Shown: in pieces, positions 26,033-34,922 of the stretch | Position numbering within the stretch: the stretch's first letter is position 1 | Layout: the number at the start of each line of letters is the position of its first letter | Assembly: GCA_947642555.1 (NCBI GenBank) | Contig: CANRSX010000006.1 | Span: 1-64,000, forward strand | Direction of reading: 5' to 3' | DNA: 64,000 bases | Origin: an uncultured Roseburia sp. | Lineage (GTDB): Bacteria; Bacillota; Clostridia; Lachnospirales; Lachnospiraceae | Position numbers and translations under genes: made by a program | Notes under the pieces: model-generated | The model's input: the letters and a program-made list of their open reading frames with translations, nothing else | Databases searched by the model: none | Told to the model about the DNA's origin: nothing

Positions 26033-26053
26033 AAAAAAGGGGCATACTGCCCC
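26033..26053 (-). terminator. Intrinsic terminator after the YesN-type regulator
   Basis: On the minus strand GGGGCA-GTA-TGCCCC is followed immediately by TTTTTT, a textbook rho-independent terminator, 36 bp after the regulator stop. The remaining gap up to 25850 has the palindrome ATTGTACAAT and should contain the importer promoter, but I could not pick hexamers confidently. Confidence 0.85.
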
Positions 26054-26088
26054 AAATGTGATGTTTCCTGCCGTTTTTGTGAGATTGA

Positions 26089-27345
26089 TTAAGACATTTT
26101 CTTCCTGTAATCGGCGGGCGCATCCCTGTAGAATCGCTTAAACATCGCCGAGAAGTGGGAAAAATTGGAAAAGCCCACTTTTGACGCGATGACGCTCACC
26201 GGCATTGCGGTCTCCCGCAGCAGCTTTTCCGCGTACTTCATCTTCTCCTGCAGCACATAGTCCTTAAAGCTGATCCCGGTCTTCTCCTTAAACATGCGGG
26301 ACATGTATTCCTGATTCATCGACACATATTCCGCAGCATCCGCCCGTGTGACATTCCCGCCTCTTTTCCACACATTCTCATGAATCCAGGCCATCAGGCG
26401 CTCCGTCACGTCCGCTCCCCGCGCTTCCCCCGAATCCTCATCCTGGTAAAAGATCCCGCATTCTCCGTCCGCATGGCGCGCGCTCCTGTCCGTCAGCTGC
26501 CCGATCACAGTCACGATATGACCGCCCACCGGTTTATGGTCCGCATACATACTGATTCTGGAATCCAGATGCTTTTTCAGAAATTCAAAAAAGATCCGGT
26601 TCTTTTTCTCCACCTGTTCTTCCGTGAGAATTCCTTTTTTCGCAAAAAGAAAGATCCAGTATTTTCCGGGCTCCGTACTTCCGACCCGGACCTCGCAGCC
26701 GCACTCTGTGAGAAGCTCTGTCATGACATTTACAAACGTAAAACGCATCAGAGCATCCGGCCACTGCTGCTTTAATTTCAGCCAGTGCCGGATATGAACC
26801 AGTATCACATAGATATCCCTGCCCTCACCGTCATGCCGGATGAGCTCTCCCCACAGGCTCTCTGCATCCTCCTGCCTGTCCGACCGGCATTTCATCAGCA
26901 GGGAATCAAAAATCGCGTTCTGCTGTTCCTTCACGACATCCGCCTGCCGCCGCAGGATACGCACCTGCTCCTTCTTTTTCCATTCTTCCTGTACGCGCCG
27001 GATCACCGCTTCGATCTCCGCATAGTTTACCGGCTGCAATATATAGTCAAAAATCCGCAGTGTGACCGCCGATTTTGCATAGTCAAATTTCGAATACGCC
27101 GTGAGGAAGACAATCTCCACGTCCTCATACTTTTCCCGCGTCCACTCCGCCAGCCGGATGCCGCTCTCCCCGGGCATCTCGATATCCGTAATCAGAAGAT
27201 CCACCTGAAAATTCACCAGGATCAGCTTTGCCTCCAGGGCGCTCACCGCCGTATAGACCTGCTCCACCAGAAGCTCCTCCCAGCGCACGCCGTTTCGAAT
27301 ATTTTCCACGATTTCTTTCTGGTCGTCTACCAGCAGTACATTCAT
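26089..27345 (-). CDS. YesN-type response regulator (receiver + AraC HTH)
   Basis: Transcription activator of 418 residues. The receiver domain (1-120) has the phosphoacceptor D54 in LLITDIEMPGE and the TAYSKFDYA switch region. A linker of about 170 residues follows. The C-terminal AraC-type double HTH (about 315-418) contains YMSRMFKEKTGISFKDYV and VIASKVGFSNFSHFSAMFKRFY. Its start overlaps the sensor kinase stop (ATGA), so the pair is coupled. It likely activates the importer/esterase operon just downstream. Confidence 0.92.
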   Translation of the reverse strand: MNVLLVDDQKEIVENIRNGVRWEELLVEQVYTAVSALEAKLILVNFQVDLLITDIEMPGESGIRLAEWTREKYEDVEIVFLTAYSKFDYAKSAVTLRIFDYILQPVNYAEIEAVIRRVQEEWKKKEQVRILRRQADVVKEQQNAIFDSLLMKCRSDRQEDAESLWGELIRHDGEGRDIYVILVHIRHWLKLKQQWPDALMRFTFVNVMTELLTECGCEVRVGSTEPGKYWIFLFAKKGILTEEQVEKKNRIFFEFLKKHLDSRISMYADHKPVGGHIVTVIGQLTDRSARHADGECGIFYQDEDSGEARGADVTERLMAWIHENVWKRGGNVTRADAAEYVSMNQEYMSRMFKEKTGISFKDYVLQEKMKYAEKLLRETAMPVSVIASKVGFSNFSHFSAMFKRFYRDAPADYRKKMS

Positions 27346-29084
27346 TTCCCGTCACCGCCTTTTACCGGAAGCAGCATCTCACTGACCGCCCCCTCTTCAT
27401 TATAGAAGAACAGCTCTGCACGATCCCCATACAGAATCCGGCATCTTCTGCGCAGATTGTCAATCCCGATCTGTTTCCCCTCTTCCTCCGGCTCCTGATC
27501 CGGAGGCTGTGACAATTGTTCCAGCACATCCGCCGGATAGCCGGGGCCGTTATCCCGTACCGTGATGTCTAAAAGCCTCTGATCCTCCGTGTCCAGGAAA
27601 CGGACCGCTACGTCGATCTTCAGCTCCTCCGAGGGATCCGGGCGTTTCGCATATTTACAGCTGTTCTCCAGGAAGGTCTGGATACAGAGCACCGGCACCA
27701 TACAGGCTCTCGTCTCCTCCTCGCAGTATACCTCATACACGGGATTCAGACCCGTCGTCCGTTTTCGAAGTTCGATATAGCTCTGGCAGAAGTCCAGCTC
27801 CTTTTCAAGGGAAATCGTCTCCCGGTCCGCCGCCATCAGATAGCGGAGATTTTTTGCCAGAAGAAGGATGAGCTCCTGCATGTTCTCCGTCTCTTTCTTC
27901 TGTGCCAGGACCTGTAAGCTTTTTAATCCGTTCAGATAAAAATGCGGGTTCAGCTGTAGCCGCAGATACTGCATCACCGCCTTCTGCTTCGCGATAATAT
28001 TTTCATAAGCCGCAAGCCGCTGGGTGCGCAGCTCCGAAATCATCCGGTACAGCGTGTCGTCCACATTCTGAAGCTCCGCCACCCGGTAATCTTTCTGCAC
28101 AACGGCCGGCTCCTCCCCGTCACGAATCTCATTCATCCGGTCCACCAGCTCTCTAAGCGGGTGCAGCACCTCCCGCCTCACAAATACAATCACCATCAGA
28201 AAGGCTGCCGCAAACAAAAGCTCCGCCATAAGAAGCAGCAGCATTCCGACCGTAAAATAATCCCCCACGCCCACCGGTACGGCCGCCGTGATCCAGAGCT
28301 CCGTCCTCGGCACACGTCTGCTGTATAACTTCCAGCCGGATGTTCTTCCGGAATATACGCTGCCCTGTTCCTTCAGCATTGCTTCCAGTCTCAGCTGTTT
28401 CCCAAATTCCGGATCATTGATGCAGCTGTCCCCATTCGTGTAAAGCACCCTCGCATCCGCCCACTGTGCCCGGAAGTCATTTTCCAGCTTTTTCATACTG
28501 TATACGGCAAAAAACGTCGCCTGGTTTCTGCTGTAGCTTACCGCAAGCACCGGATTATCCCCCGCCATCACCGCAATCCACCGGTTCTGGACCATCGCTC
28601 CCGCTCCGTCACTTACCGTACCGGGACAGTAAGATGACAGGATATTCTTAAGCGTTTCCGCTTCCTCGGAGGTGATATCCGCAAGGTTTGTCCGGTACCG
28701 GCAGCCCTCCTCCCCGTCATAAAAAATGAAATAGCCGTGGAAATTCTGATCCAGCGACAGCATGATTTTCAGCGTTTCCGTCAGCTCGTACATCTCATCG
28801 TTAAAACGTCCGTCATAATAGGAGCTGCTGCTGAGCGCCACAAAATCGTCGTCATACAGGCAGATCTGATAGAGCAGGCTGTCAATCTCATCCACCGCAT
28901 TCTCAATCTCGCCCACGCTTTCCTTTAACCGGTTCTCCACGGTCTGCTCCTTCTTAGCGTGATAGTTTTTTACCAGCACCCAGTCGAGAATCAACAGCAG
29001 GGCCAGGACGATGGTATAGCCGGCTGCAAAGAGCAGAATGATGATTTTATTTAAGCTGAATTTGTGTTTTTCTGCCTGATTCAA
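27342..29084 (-). CDS. YesM-type sensor histidine kinase
   Basis: Membrane sensor of the LytS/YesM class, 580 residues from a TTG start (29084) placed 7 bases after GGGAGG. A longer frame to 29207 has no better site. TM1 is IIILLFAAGYTIVLALLLIL, followed by an extracellular sensor of about 240 residues and TM2 LLLLMAELLFAAAFLMVIVF. A HAMP-like segment follows, then His_kinase with H381 in QLNPHFYLN, then HATPase_c (VRDNGPGY, IGIDNLRRR). Probably senses sugar availability directly or through the binding protein. Own promoter at 29127-29155. Confidence 0.92.
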   Translation of the reverse strand: MNQAEKHKFSLNKIIILLFAAGYTIVLALLLILDWVLVKNYHAKKEQTVENRLKESVGEIENAVDEIDSLLYQICLYDDDFVALSSSSYYDGRFNDEMYELTETLKIMLSLDQNFHGYFIFYDGEEGCRYRTNLADITSEEAETLKNILSSYCPGTVSDGAGAMVQNRWIAVMAGDNPVLAVSYSRNQATFFAVYSMKKLENDFRAQWADARVLYTNGDSCINDPEFGKQLRLEAMLKEQGSVYSGRTSGWKLYSRRVPRTELWITAAVPVGVGDYFTVGMLLLLMAELLFAAAFLMVIVFVRREVLHPLRELVDRMNEIRDGEEPAVVQKDYRVAELQNVDDTLYRMISELRTQRLAAYENIIAKQKAVMQYLRLQLNPHFYLNGLKSLQVLAQKKETENMQELILLLAKNLRYLMAADRETISLEKELDFCQSYIELRKRTTGLNPVYEVYCEEETRACMVPVLCIQTFLENSCKYAKRPDPSEELKIDVAVRFLDTEDQRLLDITVRDNGPGYPADVLEQLSQPPDQEPEEEGKQIGIDNLRRRCRILYGDRAELFFYNEEGAVSEMLLPVKGGDGK

Positions 29085-29126
29085 ATCCGTCACCTCCCGT
29101 CGCAGTCTGCTGCCTTCCACGACTTT

Positions 29127-29155
29127 ATCATAGCATATTCCCCTGTTTCCCTCAA
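29127..29155 (-). promoter_or_regulatory. Promoter of the YesM/YesN pair
   Basis: Minus strand TTGAGG (29155-29150), 17 bp, TATGAT (29132-29127). It diverges from the MATE promoter 60 bp away. Confidence 0.6.
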
Positions 29156-29216
29156 TCAGAAAATCCGCCGCTTCCCACACGACAATATCCCCCCGTAAAC
29201 CACGCAAATCTCCCCC

Positions 29217-29245
29217 TTGACGCGCCGGGTTTTCTTCTCTATAAT
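29217..29245 (+). promoter_or_regulatory. Promoter of the second MATE gene
   Basis: TTGACG (29217-29222), 17 bp, TATAAT (29240-29245), 36 bp before ATG 29282. Confidence 0.72.
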
Positions 29246-29281
29246 CATCTCATTACACCAAAAACAAAGGACGAATCTGCC

Positions 29282-30706
29282 ATGACAAAAACAAATTCTT
29301 TTGACTGGAAATATTTTATCCGCCACATCGCCATCATCGCCGTGCCGGTGGCGCTGCAGAATCTTCTGACCACCACCGGGAGTATGGTGGACACCATGAT
29401 GCTGGCCTCCCTCGGGGAGCAGACCGTGGGGGCGGTGGGGCTCTGCGCCCAGTTCTCGAGCCTGATGTTCTCCTGCTACTGGGGCTTTGTGGGCGGCGGC
29501 ATGATGTTTTTCTCCCAGTACTGGGGCGCAAAGGATCACAAGGGGATCACGCGCTCCTACGGGCTGACGCTGGCCTTTATGATGACCGTCGGTATCATTT
29601 TCGCGACGCTTGCCGTTGTCGCGCCGGAATTCGTCATGCAGATTTATACCGACAAACCCGCGATCCGGGAAATCGGCGTCACCTATCTGCGCATCGTGGG
29701 CTTCGCCTACCCGCTGCAGGTGCTCTCCATGGCATTAAGCGCGCTGCTGCGCTCCATCGAGCAGGTGAAAGTACCGCTCTACAGCGGGATCGCCTCCGTC
29801 GTCGCAAACTGTTTTTTTAATTATCTGCTGATCTTCGGAAAATTCGGCCTGCCCAGAATGGGAGCCGCCGGCGCTGCACTTGGGACCGTCCTCGCCGGAT
29901 TGGTGAATCTTATGGTATTGTTTTTCTTTATCGTGAAAAGGAAGCTGCCCTACGCCCTCTCCTTTTCCGAGCATTTCCGCTGGAACCGCGCGTTTATCCG
30001 CCAGTACCTGGTGAAATGCTTTCCCATCCTCTGCAACGAGGTTGCTATCGGCGTGGGAAATATGCTGATCAGCATCGTGCTGGGCCATCAGAGCGAGCAG
30101 GCCATCGCGGCCGTGGCGGTCTTCCGTACCTTAGAGGGAATGGTCATCGCCTTTTTCAGCGGCTTTTCCAACGCAGCCTCCGTGCTGGTGGGCAAGGAGG
30201 TGGGCGCCGGGAATCACGAGACCGCGTACCAGCGCGCCTGGCGACTCGTGTATCTGTGCAGCGCCTTCATCGGCTGCGCCTGCGTTGTGCTGATTGGCAT
30301 CCACAACCCGCTTCTGCACGCCATGGGCTTAAGCGGCGAGTCCTATCGGATCGGTACCGGCATGCTCATCATCTACAGCGTCGCCGCCCTCATCCGCATG
30401 GGCAACTGGACGCAGAACGACACCTACCGCTCCGCCGGGGACGCCGCCTTTGGCTCGATCTTAGAGATCACCTTTATGTTTCTGATGGTGATCCCCCTGG
30501 TCTACCTGGCGAACTATGGCTTCCACGCCCCCTTCCTGCTGGTGTTCGCCCTCTGCTATTCGGATGAACCGGTGCGCTATGTGATCATGCAGCGGCACAT
30601 GTATTCCGGCAAATGGATCCAGCCGGTGTCCGCGGAGGGTATGGCAGCGATCGGGGAATTCCGGGAGCGGCACGGGATTAAGTCCGGCCGCCCCAAAAAA
30701 CGGTAA
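29282..30706 (+). CDS. MATE-family efflux transporter
   Basis: 474 residues, about 12 helices. Begins FIRHIAIIAVPVALQNLLTTTGSMVDTMMLASLG, a typical MATE opening, with the pseudo-repeat starting at ...YLVKCFPILCNEVAIGVGNMLISIVLG. Cargo unknown; cation-coupled export of drugs or metabolites is the family role. Unlike the 17509 gene it has GC content like its neighbours and no linked regulator, so it is probably native. Its end nearly abuts the convergent hydrolase gene (5 bp). Confidence 0.9.
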   Translation: MTKTNSFDWKYFIRHIAIIAVPVALQNLLTTTGSMVDTMMLASLGEQTVGAVGLCAQFSSLMFSCYWGFVGGGMMFFSQYWGAKDHKGITRSYGLTLAFMMTVGIIFATLAVVAPEFVMQIYTDKPAIREIGVTYLRIVGFAYPLQVLSMALSALLRSIEQVKVPLYSGIASVVANCFFNYLLIFGKFGLPRMGAAGAALGTVLAGLVNLMVLFFFIVKRKLPYALSFSEHFRWNRAFIRQYLVKCFPILCNEVAIGVGNMLISIVLGHQSEQAIAAVAVFRTLEGMVIAFFSGFSNAASVLVGKEVGAGNHETAYQRAWRLVYLCSAFIGCACVVLIGIHNPLLHAMGLSGESYRIGTGMLIIYSVAALIRMGNWTQNDTYRSAGDAAFGSILEITFMFLMVIPLVYLANYGFHAPFLLVFALCYSDEPVRYVIMQRHMYSGKWIQPVSAEGMAAIGEFRERHGIKSGRPKKR

Positions 30707-30711
30707 GGGAA

Positions 30712-31752
30712 TTACTGAAACAGATCCTTAAGGAACGCATCCGCGTGCGTCACCCAGAGATCAAAATTCGGTTTCCCTTTTCCGTCCATGATCTTCCAGC
30801 CCGCAAAGCCGTGGGGATGTCCGGCAAACGTGTGGATCTCCATCGGGACCTTATGTCTCCACAGCCACGGAAGATATTCCTCCATATTTCTGATACATTT
30901 GTGATCTTCCCTTCCCACGACAAGGAAGACCGGCGGATACACAACGCCCTCTTCCTTGTACGCGGTTCCCGTCTGACGCGCACCGTAAATATTCAGAAAC
31001 GCGTCCGGACTGCCGGGAAGCTCATCCAGCTCATCCGGCACATAATCTGGGAAATAGTCCTTCACCTGCTGGTTTCCGGAATAATGCTCGATACAGTAAT
31101 CTCCCGTGAGGCCTCCGTTTGAGAACCCGGTGTATACCACGCGGTCCGGGGCGATCCGGTACTTTTCTGCATTCGCACGGATCATACGGAGGGCGCGGGC
31201 CACATCGGCCCCGACTTCGAATTCGTTCCACGGGCTCCTGTTCGGACGGCACTGTAAGATAAAGCACTGATAGCCCAGCTCATTGAAATCCAGGCCGGTC
31301 TGATAGCATTCATTGATGGTGCCGACCCCATGGCTGCCGCCCGCCACCAGGACAATGGCCCCCACCGGCGTGACGCTCTCATCCAGAAGCATCTCCAGCA
31401 TATACGGCCGGAAGTCCGGCTCATGGTCATACCGGTGTTCTGGATTCTCCGTATATTCCGTCTGCACCGGCATGTTTCCTTCTTTCCAGAGATAAATGCG
31501 CTCCGGCGCGTCGGGCAGCAGGCGCATCTGTTTTCTCGCCTCCGCAAATTTCACTTTCAGGGCCGCGCGCTCCTCCGGCGTCTTAGCCTCCATCATCCTC
31601 CACTGCAGAGAAGACATTTTTAGCAGCTCCTTCACCGGGTAGCGCGTGGGGTCCTCGTACATGGGGATCGCCAGATTGATCTCATCCCCGCATTCCGCCG
31701 CGATCAGCTGCATCCTTTTTTCAAGTTCCAGTTCTTTCTCTCTCTCGTCCAT
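30712..31752 (-). CDS. Alpha/beta hydrolase, esterase/peptidase-like
   Basis: Cytosolic hydrolase of 346 residues with an unusual charged helical N-terminal region (about 1-85) before the catalytic fold. Fold landmarks: VAGGSHGVG (oxyanion loop), nucleophile S211 in YTGFSNGG, acid in VVGREDHKC, and histidine in FAGHPHGFAGW. The hydrolase core resembles acetyl-xylan-esterase or BD-FAE-like enzymes acting on esterified sugars, but the specificity is not readable. AGGAGG lies 6 bases before ATG 31752. Monocistronic. Confidence 0.82.
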   Translation of the reverse strand: MDEREKELELEKRMQLIAAECGDEINLAIPMYEDPTRYPVKELLKMSSLQWRMMEAKTPEERAALKVKFAEARKQMRLLPDAPERIYLWKEGNMPVQTEYTENPEHRYDHEPDFRPYMLEMLLDESVTPVGAIVLVAGGSHGVGTINECYQTGLDFNELGYQCFILQCRPNRSPWNEFEVGADVARALRMIRANAEKYRIAPDRVVYTGFSNGGLTGDYCIEHYSGNQQVKDYFPDYVPDELDELPGSPDAFLNIYGARQTGTAYKEEGVVYPPVFLVVGREDHKCIRNMEEYLPWLWRHKVPMEIHTFAGHPHGFAGWKIMDGKGKPNFDLWVTHADAFLKDLFQ

Positions 31753-31884
31753 AGGGATCCTCCTCTCTCATGCAATCTATTTTATCACGGCTTCCCTTTC
31801 GTGCCTTCCTCTTTTGTACGCAGTTCCACGAAAAAAATACCGGATCATTCACGAATTGATGCTGGGAGAGGGTGCGGCATCCTT

Positions 31885-32337
31885 TTACACGGCGATCTTT
31901 ACCACCAGTTTTCTGACCTTTGACGGCGCGCCGCCCGCCCCGTTTGGCCGATGCCCGTCCTCCGGAAAGAAAATCCCGAAATATCCCGGATACAGGTGCA
32001 GGCATGTATACGGCTCCACCCTCTCCGCTATCAGGAAATCATAGTCTTCCAGATACTGCGCTTCCGGCGGGAACAGGGAAACCGACGCATAGTCGATCCA
32101 CTCCTCCCCTTCCAGCACAAGCTGAAGGTCAATATACTTTTTATGCGCCTCCCACTTTCTCTCGTCCGTTGTCATATTTTCCTGCGCCATTGCATACACT
32201 TCCCGGCCCTTAAGCTCCACGTGCTCCCGCAGTTCCTCCTCCCCGGAGAGTACCCGCTTTATGTAAGCGATGGCGATCTGAAACCGCTCCCCGTATACCT
32301 CATATCGCTCCAGATTGTCTGTCGTGTCAAGAATCAT
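31885..32337 (-). CDS. YhcH/YjgK/YiaL-family protein
   Basis: 150-residue cupin-like protein of the family once called beta-galactosidase subunit beta. Signature segments: EAHKKYIDLQLVLEGEEWIDY, FLIAERVEPYTCLHLYPGYFGIFFPEDGHRPN, and a KVRKLVVKIAV ending. Members are linked to sialic acid or uncommon sugar catabolism, possibly as sugar mutarotase-like enzymes. Here it follows a GNAT gene by 24 bp, in the same direction. AAGGAGG precedes the ATG. Confidence 0.9.
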   Translation of the reverse strand: MILDTTDNLERYEVYGERFQIAIAYIKRVLSGEEELREHVELKGREVYAMAQENMTTDERKWEAHKKYIDLQLVLEGEEWIDYASVSLFPPEAQYLEDYDFLIAERVEPYTCLHLYPGYFGIFFPEDGHRPNGAGGAPSKVRKLVVKIAV

Positions 32338-32361
32338 GCTTTTGCTCCTCCTTTTCCTCTT

Positions 32362-32853
32362 TTATCCGTTTTCCCGCAGTGACAACCGCTTCCTTAAGAC
32401 CAGTCTCGTATCGCCCGGATCCGCTCCCTCCCCGGCCGCTGTCTCCTCATATCCGTGCCGCTGATAGAGCCTTCGCGCCCCGGCGTTTTCCGCCTCCACG
32501 TGCAGTTTCATATAAGAAAGGCCGTGGGACACCGCATCCCGCTCCGCGGTCAGAAGCAGCTCTGTGCCAATTCCACGTCCCCGGTATTCCTCCGCCACGG
32601 AAAAATCGTCGAGATATAAAAAAGGCTCTCCGGTCTCCCTGTGCTCCTCCACGGACGCAAAGGCCATCACTTCCCCGTCCGCCTCCGCCACATAGATCCG
32701 GCTGCCTTCCATATCCGCCTTCAGCTCCATATAGTTCACCGGTTCCTCCGGTGTCTCCGCCCGCTGATAGATCGTCTGGAGCATCACCACAAACAGACGG
32801 TCAATGGCCGCTGCATCCGCTGCGACGGCCTGCCGTATCACAAAATCCGACAT
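32362..32853 (-). CDS. GNAT-family N-acetyltransferase
   Basis: 163 residues. The acetyl-CoA loop is VAEEYRGRGIGTELLLTAE, followed by LHVEAENAGARRLYQRHGYEE, standard GNAT motifs A and B. ATG 32853 (MSDFVIRQ) is preferred since AAGGAGG lies 8 bases upstream. The much longer open frame beyond it is antisense to the DMT gene start. Substrate unknown. Likely a two-gene transcript with the YhcH gene. Confidence 0.9.
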   Translation of the reverse strand: MSDFVIRQAVAADAAAIDRLFVVMLQTIYQRAETPEEPVNYMELKADMEGSRIYVAEADGEVMAFASVEEHRETGEPFLYLDDFSVAEEYRGRGIGTELLLTAERDAVSHGLSYMKLHVEAENAGARRLYQRHGYEETAAGEGADPGDTRLVLRKRLSLRENG

Positions 32854-32972
32854 ATCGGTTCCTCCTTCCATACGCTTTGCCTGTCCAATATCACCATACC
32901 GCAATTTTGTCTGAAATGCCAGTCTGATTTTTTCCTTTTTTATCAGAGACATCCGCGGCACATGATGTACCG

Positions 32973-33001
32973 TTGTGATCCGGCCGGTCCTGTGATATAA
33001 T
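32973..33001 (+). promoter_or_regulatory. Promoter of the His-rich DMT transporter
   Basis: TTGTGA (32973-32978), 17 bp, TATAAT (32996-33001), 39 bp before ATG 33041. No metal-responsive operator motif was recognised. Confidence 0.65.
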
Positions 33002-33040
33002 TCACTTGTCAATACGTCTGGGAAGAATGGAGCGGATGAA

Positions 33041-34093
33041 ATGAAAACGAAACAGATCGCAACGGCATATGCTATCCTCGCAGCAGCTTTATACGCAATA
33101 AATATTCCGTTGTCCAGGCTGCTGTTAAACCACGCGGGCGCAACCATAACAGCGGCGTTTTTATATCTGGGGGCGGGTATCGGGCTGCTGATATACGGGG
33201 GCATTGAGAGACTTGCGTCATCCGGGAAACGTCAGGAACGCCTGACCAGAAAAGAATTCCCCTATACGGCTGCCATGGTAGTGCTGGATATCATCGCCCC
33301 CATCTTACTGATGTCCGGCATCACAAGAACAAATTCCGCCAATGTGTCCCTGCTGAACAATTTTGAAATCGTGGCTACTTCCATTATCGCCCTTGTGGTA
33401 TTCAGAGAAGTCATATCCAGAAAGCTGTGGCTTGCGATTATAATGGTTACGGCAGCCAGCGCCATCCTCAGCTTTGAAGGCTCGGGCGCGTTTGCGCTGA
33501 ATGAGGGTTCGCTGCTGGTGCTGGGAGCCTGTGTCTGCTGGGGGTTTGAAAATAACTGCACAAAAATGATCAGCAACAAAAGTTCAACAGAAATCGTTGT
33601 CATAAAAGGCTGTTTTTCCGGCATGGGAAGCTTTATCATTGCCCTGGCGCTGGGGGAGCGCATCCCCGAAGCGAAATGGATCGCCGCAATCCTCTTTTTG
33701 GGTTTTGTGTCATATGGGTTAAGCATCAAATTTTATATCATGGCGCAGCAGCATTTCGGCGCGGCAAAAACAAGCGCCTATTATTCCATTGCGCCGTTTC
33801 TGGGTGTCGCGTTCAGCATGGTAATACTGGGGGAGAGACCTGCTATGCAGTTTTATATTGCAATGGCGATCATGGCAGCAGGTACGGCGGTCATGGTAAA
33901 AGATACCATCAGTCTGCAGCATACTCATGAGCATGAACACATTCACACGCACGAACACCGTCACGGAGATCTGGTTCACACCCATGAGCATACCCATACG
34001 CATACCCACCTGCATACCCATAGCAGTAATTCCGAAATCCATACCCATACGCACAACGATTTATCAGGGCATGAACACACCCACACGGCATAA
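33041..34093 (+). CDS. DMT/EamA-family transporter with histidine-rich C-terminal tail
   Basis: 350 residues. The body (1-290) has ten helices in two EamA repeats, beginning IATAYAILAAALYAINIPLS. The last 60 residues form a soluble tail with 22 histidines in H-T-H and H-E-H patterns, broken by short GDL, SSNSE and NDLSG turns. Such tails bind Zn, Ni, Co or Cu in metal transporters and chaperones but are not part of the EamA core. A metal-linked efflux or uptake role is inferred. Tail codon usage (cat/cac) is repetitive and could have expanded by slippage. GGAG lies 9 bases before ATG. Confidence 0.87.
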   Translation: MKTKQIATAYAILAAALYAINIPLSRLLLNHAGATITAAFLYLGAGIGLLIYGGIERLASSGKRQERLTRKEFPYTAAMVVLDIIAPILLMSGITRTNSANVSLLNNFEIVATSIIALVVFREVISRKLWLAIIMVTAASAILSFEGSGAFALNEGSLLVLGACVCWGFENNCTKMISNKSSTEIVVIKGCFSGMGSFIIALALGERIPEAKWIAAILFLGFVSYGLSIKFYIMAQQHFGAAKTSAYYSIAPFLGVAFSMVILGERPAMQFYIAMAIMAAGTAVMVKDTISLQHTHEHEHIHTHEHRHGDLVHTHEHTHTHTHLHTHSSNSEIHTHTHNDLSGHEHTHTA

Positions 34094-34127
34094 ACGCATG
34101 GCGGGTAAATGCAGAAAACGTTCTATT

Positions 34128-34922
34128 TTACGCAAACCGCCCCGTCAGCCCGAAGGCATGATTCATGGGCCCTGCTCCGGCGCCCAGGTCAAGGCCCGCC
34201 CCCAGCGCGCCGGAGAGATATTCCTTCGCGCGCCGGATCGCTTCCTCCGGCGGATATCCCTTCGCCAGGTTTGCGGCGATGGCGCTGGAAAGCGTGCAGC
34301 CGGTTCCGTGGGTGTTCGGGTTCCCGATCCGCTCCCCGTAAAACCACCGAATGGTGTTCCCGTCACAGAACACATCGTCCGCATCCGCAACCGCGTGCCC
34401 TCCCTTTACGAGCACCGCGCAATTACAGACATCCGCGATTCGTCCCGCCGCCTTTTCCATATCTTTCCTGTCATGAATCCTTAGCCCGGAGAGCACCTCC
34501 GCTTCGGGAATATTGGGCGTCGCGACCGCGGCCAGCGGCAGAAGAAGCTCTGCCAGCGCCTCCACGGCATCCGTCCTCATCAGTCTCGACCCGCTGGTCG
34601 CCACCATGACCGGATCCACCACGATATTTTTTGCCTGATAATGGGAAAGCCGCTCCGCGATCACACCAATCTGCGCGGCATTCGGCACCATCCCGATTTT
34701 CACCGCATCGGGAAAAATATCGGTAAACACCATGTCCAGCTGCTGCTTCACAAATTCCGTTTCCGTCTCCGCAATCCCGCTGACGCCCGTCGTATTCTGC
34801 GCCGTCAGGGCTGTGATCACGCTCATGGCGTACACCCCGTTCATTGTCATCGTCTTGATATCCGCCTGGATGCCCGCGCCGCCGCTGCAGTCGCTCCCGG
34901 CAATCGATAGTGCTGTTTTCAT
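34128..34922 (-). CDS. thiD: Hydroxymethylpyrimidine/phosphomethylpyrimidine kinase
   Basis: Phosphorylates HMP to HMP-P and HMP-PP for thiamine synthesis. 264 residues of the PfkB/ribokinase-like fold: ALSIAGSDCSGGAGIQADIKT, DPVMVATSGSRL, LVKGGHA and NTHGTGCTLSSAIAANLA are diagnostic. Last gene of the thiM operon; its ATG overlaps the HAD gene stop by ATGA. De novo thiC and thiG are not seen, so the operon looks salvage-oriented. Confidence 0.95.
   Translation of the reverse strand: MKTALSIAGSDCSGGAGIQADIKTMTMNGVYAMSVITALTAQNTTGVSGIAETETEFVKQQLDMVFTDIFPDAVKIGMVPNAAQIGVIAERLSHYQAKNIVVDPVMVATSGSRLMRTDAVEALAELLLPLAAVATPNIPEAEVLSGLRIHDRKDMEKAAGRIADVCNCAVLVKGGHAVADADDVFCDGNTIRWFYGERIGNPNTHGTGCTLSSAIAANLAKGYPPEEAIRRAKEYLSGALGAGLDLGAGAGPMNHAFGLTGRFA

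Noticed and set aside
33927-34093. Repeated CAT/CAC DNA as a CRISPR or satellite
   Set aside because: It is in frame coding for the His-rich tail; no spaced direct repeats.
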